Origin: JAEUMW01 sp039807745
GTDB lineage: Bacteria > Pseudomonadota > Gammaproteobacteria > Burkholderiales > JAEUMW01
Direction: 5' to 3'
DNA: 64,000 bases
Assembly: GCA_039807745.1 (NCBI GenBank)
Contig: JBDHRV010000001.1
Location: 1 to 64,000 of the forward strand
Each line of letters begins with the position of its first letter. The first letter of the stretch is position 1. Positions 13,631-21,319 of the stretch are shown in pieces. The translations under genes were made by a program, and so were the position numbers. The notes below the pieces were generated by a model. It ran no database searches, was not told where the DNA came from, and saw only the letters and a list, made by a program, of their open reading frames with translations.

Positions 13631-14101
13631 CTAGAGCTCGGCGCCGAGCGACTGCAGCAGCTGGCCGTGCGTCTTGGGGTCAACCTCGCGCTCCAGGATC
13701 TTCGACGCACCGGTCACGGCCAGCGCCGCGACCTGCGCCCGCAACGCTTCCTTGGCGCGCGATATCTCGCGCTCGATCTCCGCCTGCGCTCCGGCCACCA
13801 GCTTGGCACCTTCCTGCTTGGCGACCTCCTTGCCTTCCTCCACGATCTGGGCCGCGCGCTTGTCCGCCTGGCCGATGATCTCCTGCGCCTGGACCTTCGC
13901 CGAACGCAGAATCTCCTCGGCGCGGTGCGAGGCGAGCTCGAGGTCGTGCTTGCCGCGCTCCGCAGCGGCGAGCCCATCCGCGATGTGCTTCTGGCGATCG
14001 CCGATGGCCCGCTGCAGCGGCGGCCACACGAACTTCATCGTGAACCAGATGAAGATCGCGAACCAGATCGCCTGGCCGATTAGTGTCGCATTGATGTCCA
14101 C
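13631..14101 (-). CDS. atpF: ATP synthase Fo b subunit
   Basis: The b subunit forms the peripheral stalk. I place the start at GTG 14101 (protein begins VDINATLIGQAI), because GGAGA lies 7 bp upstream and the result is 156 residues, the standard length. Upstream in-frame codons read into atpE. The N-terminal transmembrane helix (residues about 5-27) is followed by a long charged Ala/Glu/Lys coiled coil. It lies between atpE and atpH. Confidence 0.95.
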   Translation of the reverse strand: MDINATLIGQAIWFAIFIWFTMKFVWPPLQRAIGDRQKHIADGLAAAERGKHDLELASHRAEEILRSAKVQAQEIIGQADKRAAQIVEEGKEVAKQEGAKLVAGAQAEIEREISRAKEALRAQVAALAVTGASKILEREVDPKTHGQLLQSLGAEL

Positions 14102-14135
14102 GCTGATCTCTCCTACTCGTCCGCTAGCGCGAAAG

Positions 14136-14411
14136 TCAGCCGCCGGCTGCCTTCTCAATCAGGGAGATGAACGGGTTGGCGAACAGGAGATAGAGCGCGA
14201 TACCGACACCGATCATGGAAACGGCATCGAGCAGGCCGGCCACGATGAACATCTTCACCTGCAGCGTTGGCATCATTTCAGGCTGCCGCGCGGAACCTTC
14301 CAGGAAACGGCCGCCGAGCAGACCGAATCCGATGGCCGTCCCCAGAGCACCCGACCCGATGAGGATGGCGACGGCGATAGCGGTGTTACCCAAGACCAGA
14401 GACAGTTCCAC
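14136..14411 (-). CDS. atpE: ATP synthase Fo c subunit (rotor ring)
   Basis: The 91-residue proteolipid has two membrane helices with a polar loop (SARQPEMMP). The ion-binding carboxylate is an Asp in AGLLDAVSMIG, in the E. coli-like setting, and the Gln/Glu-Ser pattern of sodium-type rings is absent, so a proton-driven enzyme is inferred. The first helix is Gly/Ala-rich (GSGALGTAIGFGLLGG). The order atpB-atpE-atpF is standard. Confidence 0.97.
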   Translation of the reverse strand: MELSLVLGNTAIAVAILIGSGALGTAIGFGLLGGRFLEGSARQPEMMPTLQVKMFIVAGLLDAVSMIGVGIALYLLFANPFISLIEKAAGG

Positions 14412-14452
14412 GTTTTCTCCTTAGCGATGAACCAACATTATGGGAAAGAGAC

Positions 14453-15223
14453 CTAATGGCTTTCGTGCGCCATGCTCATGTAGACGATCGTGAGCATCAT
14501 GAACACGAAGGCTTGCAGCGTGATGATGAGGATGTGGAAGATCGCCCACGGCAGCGCGAGGAACCCCTGCCAGACACCGAGCAGGGCAATCAGGATGAAC
14601 ACCATCTCCCCGGCGTACATGTTCCCGAAGAGACGCAGCGACAGCGAGATCGGCTTGGCGAGGTATTCCACCAGCTGGAAGAGGAGATTTACCGGGAAGA
14701 GCCACTTGCCGAACGGCGTGGTGAGGAGCTCGTGCAACCAGCCGCCCACGCCCTTGACCTTGAGATTGAAGAAGATCATCAAGGCAAACACGGTGAGCGA
14801 CATCGCAAAGGTGAGGTTGGGGTCGGTGGTCGGGACGAACTTGAAGTAATCGGCACCCAATAGTCTCGCGGCCGGGGGGAGAAAATCCACCGGGATCAGG
14901 TCCATGGCGTTCATGACGAACACCCACACGAAGACCGTGATGGCGAGCGGTGTGATGAGCGCGTTTCTGCCGTGGAACGTGTCGCGGACCTGCGCGTCGA
15001 CCATGTTCACCAGCATTTCGATGAACATCTGCAGGGAACCCGGCACGCCCGAGGTGGCGCGCTTGGCGACGTAGGCCATGAGCCCGAACACGGCGATGCC
15101 GAGCGCGCCGGAGATGATGAGGGTATCGAAGTGGAAGGTCCAGAAACCGGAACCGACCTTCAGGTTCGTGAGGTGGTGAGTGATGTACTCGGTAGCGGTT
15201 GCCGGTGCGTGCGAGGCGCTCAT
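14453..15223 (-). CDS. atpB: ATP synthase Fo a subunit
   Basis: Subunit a forms the proton half-channels against the c ring. The start is ATG 15223 (MSASHAPATATEY), which overlaps the atpI stop as ATGA; a longer in-frame extension is unlikely. The product has 256 residues and about five to six membrane helices. The conserved helix with the essential Arg is seen as PISLSLRLFGNMYAGE, and the C-terminal helix includes LPWAIFHILIITLQAFVFMML. The overlap suggests translational coupling to atpI. Confidence 0.97.
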   Translation of the reverse strand: MSASHAPATATEYITHHLTNLKVGSGFWTFHFDTLIISGALGIAVFGLMAYVAKRATSGVPGSLQMFIEMLVNMVDAQVRDTFHGRNALITPLAITVFVWVFVMNAMDLIPVDFLPPAARLLGADYFKFVPTTDPNLTFAMSLTVFALMIFFNLKVKGVGGWLHELLTTPFGKWLFPVNLLFQLVEYLAKPISLSLRLFGNMYAGEMVFILIALLGVWQGFLALPWAIFHILIITLQAFVFMMLTIVYMSMAHESH

Positions 15224-15618
15224 CGTTCGTCTTGGTATCGAATTAGCCCGGCCCAATAGGTGAGCAGGGTGGCAATGTACGTCAAGAACAGCGGCAGCGG
15301 TGCAACGCGCCTGGCGATGACGAAGGTGGCTCCGAACAAGGCGATCGTCACGCCGAACTTAAGCGCCTGCGCGAGGTAATGAGCCCTCAGCAACTCGCTT
15401 GGGTCTCGGCCCCGCGCGGCCCGAACGACGCGGACGTAAACCAAGGCCGACAGGAAGCCGATCGATCCCCCCCACACCGCCGAGACAGCACTCTCCCCAT
15501 TTCCCGAGACGAGCCAGGCGATCAGACCGCCCGCGAGCGTTACCGCGACCTGTAGGCTGATGATCAGGTTGACCGTTCCTACCTGATTCCCGCCCCGCCC
15601 GTCCGAAAATTCCAGCAT
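15220..15618 (-). CDS. atpI: ATP synthase subunit I (AtpI)
   Basis: AtpI is a small membrane protein thought to help assemble the c ring and is often the first atp gene. The open frame from ATG 15618 gives 132 residues with four hydrophobic segments (about 17-40, 46-65, 85-105, 108-127), and its stop overlaps atpB by ATGA. The start is doubtful: a good promoter -10 (15617-15622) covers this ATG, so a transcript from it would begin inside the gene. Residues 1-15 are polar and not obviously needed. A CTG at 15567 with AGGA 9 bp upstream is one alternative; initiation at 15618 would need transcripts from parB. Confidence 0.85.
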   Translation of the reverse strand: MLEFSDGRGGNQVGTVNLIISLQVAVTLAGGLIAWLVSGNGESAVSAVWGGSIGFLSALVYVRVVRAARGRDPSELLRAHYLAQALKFGVTIALFGATFVIARRVAPLPLFLTYIATLLTYWAGLIRYQDER

Positions 15619-15646
15619 TCTAGGTTTCTGGCACGGTTTCTGTCAA
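15617..15646 (-). promoter_or_regulatory. Sigma70-type promoter of the atp operon
   Basis: On the minus strand, TTGACA (15641-15646, perfect) is separated by 18 bp from TAGAAT (15617-15622, 5 of 6). It points into atpI-atpB. The -10 overlaps the annotated atpI ATG, with an expected transcription start near 15610. Inferred from sequence only. Confidence 0.65.
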
Positions 15647-15650
15647 CCCA

Positions 15651-15667
15651 ATGCTGCATTGCAGCAT
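15651..15667. promoter_or_regulatory. 17-bp palindrome upstream of the atp promoter
   Basis: ATGCTGCATTGCAGCAT is a perfect inverted repeat (7-bp arms, 3-bp centre) just upstream of the -35 and 18 bp after the parB stop. It lacks a T-run, so it is a poor terminator. It could be an operator or an RNA processing hairpin. Confidence 0.4.
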
Positions 15668-15684
15668 GCCGACGTCCCACTTAC

Positions 15685-16530
15685 TCAACGCAGACGGGCC
15701 AACACACCGTCCAGCTGATCCAGATTCGCATAGTGGATTACGAGCTTCCCACCGCCGCGTTTGGCGCTGTGGCTGACCGAAACAACGGTCCCTAACTTCT
15801 CCGATAATTCCTCTTCCAGCGCGGAAATGTCCGGATCTTTCACGTGCGCGGCGGGCGCCGCGCCCCCCGGTTTGAGCCACCGACCGACCAGGCGCTCCGT
15901 CTCCCGCACCGACATGCCCTTGTGGGCGACTACCTCGGCGGCTTCGAGCTGGCGCGACGGCGGCAGTGCCAACAGCGCACGGCCGTGTCCCATGTCGAGT
16001 CGGCCACCCATGATCAGCTCCTGGATCGTCGCCGGCAGTGCGAGCAGTCGCAGCAAGTTGCTGACGGCGCTGCGCGAGCGCCCCACCGCCTGCGCTGCGA
16101 CTTCGTGAGTCATGCGAAACTCGTCGATGAGGCGCTGGATACCTGCCGCTTCTTCGAGGGGATTCAGATTCTCGCGCTGGATGTTCTCGATGAGGGCCAT
16201 GGCGAGCGCCGACTCATCGGGTACTTCCCGGACGACGGCCGGAATGTCGGCCAGACCCGCGCGCCGTGCCGCCCGCCACCGTCGCTCGCCGGCAATGATC
16301 TCGTAGCGGCCGTCGGCCACCGGTCGTACCAGGACCGGCTGTATCACGCCCTGCTGGCGGATCGACTCGGCGAGCTCATCCAGGCTTGCCTCGTCCATCT
16401 GGGTGCGCGGCTGATATCGACCCGGCTGCAGCAAATCCACGTTGAGGCTCTGCAGCGCGTCCACGGCCTGTCCGTTCTCCCCCGACAGGAGTGCGTCGAG
16501 ACCGCGGCCCAATCCCTTCAGCTTGGCCAA
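15685..16530 (-). CDS. parB: Chromosome partitioning protein ParB
   Basis: ParB is a CTP-dependent clamp that loads at parS and spreads to segregate the origin. The open frame extends upstream into parA, but TTG 16530 (LAKLKGLGRGLDALL) is preferred: GAGG lies just upstream, it starts 7 bp after the parA stop, and the 281-residue product is normal. The N-terminal ParB/Srx domain has GERRWRAARRAG, followed by a helix-turn-helix (EVAAQAVGRSRSAVSNLLRL) and a C-terminal dimerisation domain. Two parS sites lie 3.4 kb upstream next to mnmG. Confidence 0.95.
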   Translation of the reverse strand: MAKLKGLGRGLDALLSGENGQAVDALQSLNVDLLQPGRYQPRTQMDEASLDELAESIRQQGVIQPVLVRPVADGRYEIIAGERRWRAARRAGLADIPAVVREVPDESALAMALIENIQRENLNPLEEAAGIQRLIDEFRMTHEVAAQAVGRSRSAVSNLLRLLALPATIQELIMGGRLDMGHGRALLALPPSRQLEAAEVVAHKGMSVRETERLVGRWLKPGGAAPAAHVKDPDISALEEELSEKLGTVVSVSHSAKRGGGKLVIHYANLDQLDGVLARLR

Positions 16531-16537
16531 ATTTTCC

Positions 16538-17314
16538 TCACCGCTGCGCCGCTTCCAGCCGTCCCAGCACTTCTCCGGCGAGTGCCAGGTAGGCCAGAGT
16601 CCCTTTGCAGTGTTTATCGAAAACGGCGGCCGGCAAGCCGTAGCTCGGAGCCTCCGCAAGCCGGACGTTGCGCGGAATCACGGTGTTGAAGACCTTGTTC
16701 CCGAAGTGCTGCTTGAGTTGATCGGACACATGATGGGCGAGCATATTGCGCGGATCGTACATCGTCCGCAGCAGACCATCGATCTCCAGTTGAGGATTAA
16801 GGTGAGCGCGCACTTTCTTGATCGTCCCCACCAAATCTGAAAGACCTTCGAGCGCGTAGTACTCGCACTGCATCGGAATCATGACCGCTTGCGCGGCGGT
16901 GAGCGCATTCACGGTCAGGAGACTCAGCGCCGGCGGGCAGTCGAGCAGGATGAAATCGTACTCGCCAATCAGCTCGTCGAGCGCGGACTTGAGTCGATGC
17001 TCGCGCCGCGGCAGATCGACCATTTCCACCTCTGCACCCGCCAGCTCCCGATTCGAAGGCAGGAGATGAAACAACCCTTTGGTTTCGATCAAGCGCACCG
17101 CGGACGCCGGCTGGACGCCGAGCAGCACGTGGTAGACGGTATGCGTCAGGGCGCGCTTGTTGATGCCGCTACCCATGGTCGCGTTGCCCTGCGGATCGAG
17201 GTCTACGAGCAGGACGCGCCGGTGGGCGGCAGCCAAGCCCGCAGCGAGGTTGACGCTGGTCGTGGTCTTGCCGACGCCCCCCTTCTGGTTCGCGACCGCT
17301 ATGATCCTGGCCAT
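16538..17314 (-). CDS. parA: Chromosome partitioning ATPase ParA (Soj)
   Basis: ParA forms ATP-dependent nucleoid-bound gradients that move ParB-parS complexes. The start is ATG 17314 (MARIIAVANQ), overlapping the rsmG stop as ATGA. The product is 258 residues. The deviant Walker A KGGVGKTT is at 11-18, the DLDPQGN motif follows near 40-46, and LLDCPPALSLLTVNAL is the Walker B/switch region. The length and lack of an N-terminal HTH indicate a chromosomal rather than plasmid type Ia ParA. Confidence 0.96.
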   Translation of the reverse strand: MARIIAVANQKGGVGKTTTSVNLAAGLAAAHRRVLLVDLDPQGNATMGSGINKRALTHTVYHVLLGVQPASAVRLIETKGLFHLLPSNRELAGAEVEMVDLPRREHRLKSALDELIGEYDFILLDCPPALSLLTVNALTAAQAVMIPMQCEYYALEGLSDLVGTIKKVRAHLNPQLEIDGLLRTMYDPRNMLAHHVSDQLKQHFGNKVFNTVIPRNVRLAEAPSYGLPAAVFDKHCKGTLAYLALAGEVLGRLEAAQR

Positions 17315-17940
17315 CAGGCGCGCTTCATGAGCACCAGATGGCGCGCCGCCTGAATTCCGGGAACGGTCAGCGGCATCACGCTTTCCACCCGCCACTCAGG
17401 GGGTAGCAAGGCGAGCTCTTCGTCCGGGTACAAGCCCTTCATGGCCGCGAGCGTTCCAGCGGGGGCGACCAGCCGGCCCGCCAGCCGGGCAAACTCCGGC
17501 AAATCGGAAAATGCCCGCGAGATCACGAGATCGAATCCGCCTGCGGGTTCAACCGCCTCCACCCGCTCCCCCGTGACGACGGCGTTCGCGATGGCAAGCT
17601 CCGCGATCGCCTGAGCCAGGAAGGTGCTCTTCTTGTGGTTGCTCTCAATCAACGTGACGCGCCAATCCGGACGAGCGAGCGCGAGCGGGATGCCGGGCAG
17701 GCCCGCGCCGCTGCCCACGTCCGCCGTGCGCCCCCCCACCAGATGGGGCAATACCGCGAGACAGTCGAGCACATGGTGGGTGAGCGCCTTGTCGGCCTCT
17801 CGGATCGCCGTCAGGTTGTAGACGCGGTTCCATTTGCCTATGAGCTCCAGATAGGCGATCAGTCTGCCGGCAACCGCCGTGGGCAGGCTGATATCCAGCT
17901 CCAGCAGCGATCTCTCCAGTTGATCCACGACTGCGTTCAT
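17314..17940 (-). CDS. rsmG: 16S rRNA m7G527 methyltransferase RsmG (GidB)
   Basis: RsmG methylates N7 of G527 in 16S rRNA using SAM. The 208-residue protein has the Rossmann SAM motif DVGSGAGLPGIPLA and the preceding YNLTAIRE stretch typical of the family. It overlaps mnmG upstream and parA downstream by 4 bp each, giving a tightly coupled mnmG-rsmG-parA-parB unit, the usual arrangement near oriC. Confidence 0.96.
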   Translation of the reverse strand: MNAVVDQLERSLLELDISLPTAVAGRLIAYLELIGKWNRVYNLTAIREADKALTHHVLDCLAVLPHLVGGRTADVGSGAGLPGIPLALARPDWRVTLIESNHKKSTFLAQAIAELAIANAVVTGERVEAVEPAGGFDLVISRAFSDLPEFARLAGRLVAPAGTLAAMKGLYPDEELALLPPEWRVESVMPLTVPGIQAARHLVLMKRA

Positions 17941-19832
17941 GCCGACCTCTTCTGCACACGTTGGCCGTGTCGCTTCAAGTGTACGAGCAGGAGCGAGATC
18001 GCGGCCGGGGTGACGCCCGGGATGCGCGCAGCCTGACCAAGCGTCTGCGGGCGGTGCAGGTGTAGCTTTTCTCGCACTTCCACCGAGAGTCCGCGCACGG
18101 TGCGGTAGTCGAGATCCTCGGGCATCGGGGTTTCCTCGCTGTTCCGATGCCGAGCGATCTCCCCCCGCTGACGGTCGATGTAGCCATGATACTTGGCCTG
18201 GATCTCGACCTGTTCGGCGACCTTGGGATCGTCCGTGGCCGGACCGGCACCCGGCAGCGACATCAGACTCTCGTAGCTCACCTGCGGCCGGCGCAGGAGC
18301 GCTTCCAGGGAGTGCTCGCGCTCCATCGGCTGCCCGAGCACTCGCAGCGCGGCGTCGGGCGGGACGTGCCGCGCACCGAGATACGTGCTGCGCAGGCGCA
18401 TCGTCTCGCGCTCTATCGCCTCGCGTTTGCGTTCGAAGGCCTCCCAGCGCGTGTCGTCCACGAGCCCCAGACTTCGTCCCGTTGAGCTAAGGCGCAGGTC
18501 CGCATTGTCCTCCCGCAAGCTCAGGCGGTACTCGGCCCGGCTGGTGAACATGCGATAGGGCTCGGTCACCCCACGGGCCACCAGATCGTCGACCAGCACC
18601 CCGAGGTATGCCTCGTCCCGGCGCGGGCTCCAGCCTGCTTCGCCCGAGGCATGAAGGGAGGCATTGACGCCAGCCAGCAGCCCCTGCGCCGCCGCCTCCT
18701 CGTAGCCGGTCGTGCCGTTTATCTGGCCCGCGAAGAAAAGCCCTGCAATGGACCGCGTTTCCAGCGTCCGCTCGAGCGCCCGCGGGTCGAAATAGTCGTA
18801 CTCGATGGCATAGCCCGGCCGCAGGATGTGAGCTGCCTCCAACCCCTTGATGGAACGAACGATATCGATCTGGACATCGAACGGGAGGCTGGTCGAGATA
18901 CCGTTCGGATAGATCTCGTGCGTGCCCAAGCCCTCGGGCTCGAGAAAGATCTGATGCGATGACTTGCCCTCGAAGCGGGTCACCTTGTCTTCGATCGAAG
19001 GGCAGTAGCGCGGACCAATCCCCTCGATGACCCCGGTGTACAGAGGCGAGCGATCCAGGCCGGCGCGGATTGCATCGTGGGTGCGAGCGTTCGTGTGAGT
19101 GATCCAGCACGGCACCTGGCGCGGATGCTGGGCCGCGTTCCCCAGGAAGGAGAACACGGGGGTCGGCAGATCGCCCGGCTGGATCGTCATTACCGAGAAA
19201 TCGATCGTGCGACCATCCAGACGCGGCGGCGTACCGGTCTTGAGGCGACCTACGGGGAGCTTCAACTCGCGCAAACGATGAGCCAGTTTGATCGCCGGCG
19301 GGTCGCCGGCGCGCCCGGCCTGGTAGTTCTGCAAGCCCACGTGGACCAGTCCGGCCAGGAAGGTGCCGGTCGTGAGCACCACCGCCCGGGCATGGAACCG
19401 CACCCCGAGCTGGGTGACCGCTCCCGCGATCCGGTCCCCGTCCAGGATCAGATCATCGACAGCCTGTTGAAAGAGCCAAAGATTCTGCTGATTTTCGAGC
19501 CGCCGACGGATCGCCTGCCGGTAGAGCACGCGGTCCGCCTGGGCGCGCGTTGCCCGCACGGCCGGTCCCTTGCTCGCATTCAGGACACGGAACTGGATAC
19601 CGGCTTCGTCCGCCGCAGCCGCCATCGCCCCACCCAGGGCATCGATCTCCTTGACCAGATGTCCTTTGCCGATGCCACCGATCGAGGGATTGCACGACAT
19701 CTGACCCAGCGTTTCGAGATTGTGGGTCAGGAGCAGCGTGCGGCTGCCGCGTCGCGCAGCGGCCAGAGCGGCTTCGGTTCCAGCATGCCCGCCGCCTATC
19801 ACGATCACGTCGAAGTCGCTGGGATATCGCAT
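17937..19832 (-). CDS. mnmG: tRNA uridine-5-carboxymethylaminomethyl synthesis enzyme MnmG (GidA)
   Basis: MnmG, with MnmE, installs the cmnm5 group on U34 of several tRNAs using FAD, NADH, glycine or ammonium, and methylene-THF. The 631-residue product starts with the FAD-binding VIGGGHAGTEAALAAARRG, and has the two family signatures GTPPRLDGRTIDF and GYEEAAAQGLLAG. The C-terminal helical domain that binds MnmE is present. Upstream lie two parS sites and then mnmE on the same strand. Confidence 0.97.
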   Translation of the reverse strand: MRYPSDFDVIVIGGGHAGTEAALAAARRGSRTLLLTHNLETLGQMSCNPSIGGIGKGHLVKEIDALGGAMAAAADEAGIQFRVLNASKGPAVRATRAQADRVLYRQAIRRRLENQQNLWLFQQAVDDLILDGDRIAGAVTQLGVRFHARAVVLTTGTFLAGLVHVGLQNYQAGRAGDPPAIKLAHRLRELKLPVGRLKTGTPPRLDGRTIDFSVMTIQPGDLPTPVFSFLGNAAQHPRQVPCWITHTNARTHDAIRAGLDRSPLYTGVIEGIGPRYCPSIEDKVTRFEGKSSHQIFLEPEGLGTHEIYPNGISTSLPFDVQIDIVRSIKGLEAAHILRPGYAIEYDYFDPRALERTLETRSIAGLFFAGQINGTTGYEEAAAQGLLAGVNASLHASGEAGWSPRRDEAYLGVLVDDLVARGVTEPYRMFTSRAEYRLSLREDNADLRLSSTGRSLGLVDDTRWEAFERKREAIERETMRLRSTYLGARHVPPDAALRVLGQPMEREHSLEALLRRPQVSYESLMSLPGAGPATDDPKVAEQVEIQAKYHGYIDRQRGEIARHRNSEETPMPEDLDYRTVRGLSVEVREKLHLHRPQTLGQAARIPGVTPAAISLLLVHLKRHGQRVQKRSA

Positions 19833-19912
19833 ATGGGATGAAAAGAATGCCGCTGTCGCGGGCGCTCATGATACCTGAAGCCCGCGCGGGAAGTCGCTGG
19901 CGCCAGCAGATA

Positions 19913-19928
19913 CGTTTCACGTGAAACA
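19913..19928. other. parS centromere-like site 1
   Basis: CGTTTCACGTGAAACA matches the conserved bacterial parS TGTTTCACGTGAAACA at 15 of 16 positions (first base differs). It lies in the mnmE-mnmG spacer, 3.4 kb from parB and 4 kb from dnaA, where chromosomal parS sites are expected. Confidence 0.9.
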
Positions 19929-19938
19929 TCGTGTGCCG

Positions 19939-19954
19939 TGTTTCACGTGAAACA
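19939..19954. other. parS centromere-like site 2 (perfect consensus)
   Basis: TGTTTCACGTGAAACA is a perfect 16-bp match to the parS consensus. Its centre is 26 bp from that of site 1 and it ends 6 bp before the mnmE stop codon. Confidence 0.95.
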
Positions 19955-19960
19955 ACCGCG

Positions 19961-21298
19961 CTACTTGCCGATGCAGAAGCGCGAGAAGATCTCCCCCAGC
20001 AGATCATCGGGGGTATTGGCGCCCATGATCGACCCCAGGGCGTCGTGCGCGAGGCGAAGCTGCTCCGCCACCAGTTCGAGGCGGCTGCTGTCGGCTTGCG
20101 CTTCCGCGAGCAGGGTCTCGGCAGCTCGAAGCGCGTCGAGATGACGTTCCCGCGCCATGAAGAGCCCCTCCCCGGTGCCCCGCCAACCCACTGCCTCGAG
20201 CAGGGCATCCTCCAAGACCTCGACCCCCGCACCCGTCAAAGCAGAAAGCCGCACCCGCACCTCCCCTGCTCGGTTCTCCAGCCCCGGCGTTTCGCCTGTG
20301 AGATCGATCTTGTTCGCCACTTCGATTCGCGGTAGCGAAGGCGGCAGCCTGCCCCACCATTCCTCCCCGTCATCCGTCGCCGCTCCGGCGTCGCGCATCA
20401 GCACCACCACGTCCGCGCGTTCGATCGCCGACCAGGCGCGTTCGATACCGAGGCGCTCCACCGGGTCCATCGACTCCCGCAATCCGGCGGTATCGATCAC
20501 CTGCATCGGCACCCCCCGAATCTGCAAAACCTGCCGGATGGGGTCTCGAGTGGTGCCGGGGATGGGGGTCACGATCGCCGCGTCCTCCCCGGCCAGTCGG
20601 TTCAGCAGACTGGACTTCCCGACATTGGGGCGCCCCGCCAGAACGACCTGTATTCCTTCTCGCAGCAGACTGCCCTGCCTCGATGCCGCTACCGTCTGCG
20701 CGACGCGATGCCGCAGACGGTGCAGGCGACCCAGCATATCGCCCGACTGCAGGAACTCGATCTCTTCGTCCGGGAAATCGAGGGTGCCCTCGACCAGCAC
20801 CCGCAAGTCCATGAGCTCCCGGCAGAGCTCTTCGATTGCCTGAGAGAACTCTCCGGTGAGTGAGCGCAGCGCGCACTTGGCAGCTTCTTCGGTGCCGGCT
20901 TCGATCAGATCCGCGACCGCCTCGGCCTGCGCCAGATCGATCTTGTCGTTCGAGAAAGCCCGGAATGTAAACTCGCCTGGCTGCGCCGCGCGGGCGCCGA
21001 ACGCGACGCATGCGCGCACTAGGCGCGCCAGCAGGACCGGTCCGCCGTGCCCCTGGAGTTCGAGCATGTCCTCCCCGGTAAAGGAGGCGGGCGCTGGGAA
21101 GTAGAGTGCGAGACCCTGGTCTATCGTTGCCCCGTGCTCGTCGCGAAAAAGGGCCAGTGCCGCGTGGCGCGCTGGCGGCGTGCGGCCGAGCACTCCGGTG
21201 GCTACACGCTCGATGTCGGGCCCGGAGACCCGCACGATGCCGATCGCGCCACGTCCCGCCGCAGTGGCAATGGCGACGATCGTGTCGCCGCGCTTCAT
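19961..21298 (-). CDS. mnmE: tRNA modification GTPase MnmE (TrmE)
   Basis: MnmE is the GTPase partner of MnmG in U34 modification. The 445-residue protein has the N-terminal THF-binding domain (residues about 1-118), a helical domain, and an inserted G domain with G1 GRPNVGKSS (222-230), G3 DTAGLRES and G4 NKID. It ends with the conserved CIGK tail, whose Cys is essential in the family. It lies 21 bp after yidC, so yidD-yidC-mnmE are likely one transcript. Confidence 0.97.
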   Translation of the reverse strand: MKRGDTIVAIATAAGRGAIGIVRVSGPDIERVATGVLGRTPPARHAALALFRDEHGATIDQGLALYFPAPASFTGEDMLELQGHGGPVLLARLVRACVAFGARAAQPGEFTFRAFSNDKIDLAQAEAVADLIEAGTEEAAKCALRSLTGEFSQAIEELCRELMDLRVLVEGTLDFPDEEIEFLQSGDMLGRLHRLRHRVAQTVAASRQGSLLREGIQVVLAGRPNVGKSSLLNRLAGEDAAIVTPIPGTTRDPIRQVLQIRGVPMQVIDTAGLRESMDPVERLGIERAWSAIERADVVVLMRDAGAATDDGEEWWGRLPPSLPRIEVANKIDLTGETPGLENRAGEVRVRLSALTGAGVEVLEDALLEAVGWRGTGEGLFMARERHLDALRAAETLLAEAQADSSRLELVAEQLRLAHDALGSIMGANTPDDLLGEIFSRFCIGK

Positions 21299-21319
21299 CC
21301 TCGACCCGGCCGAGCGCCG

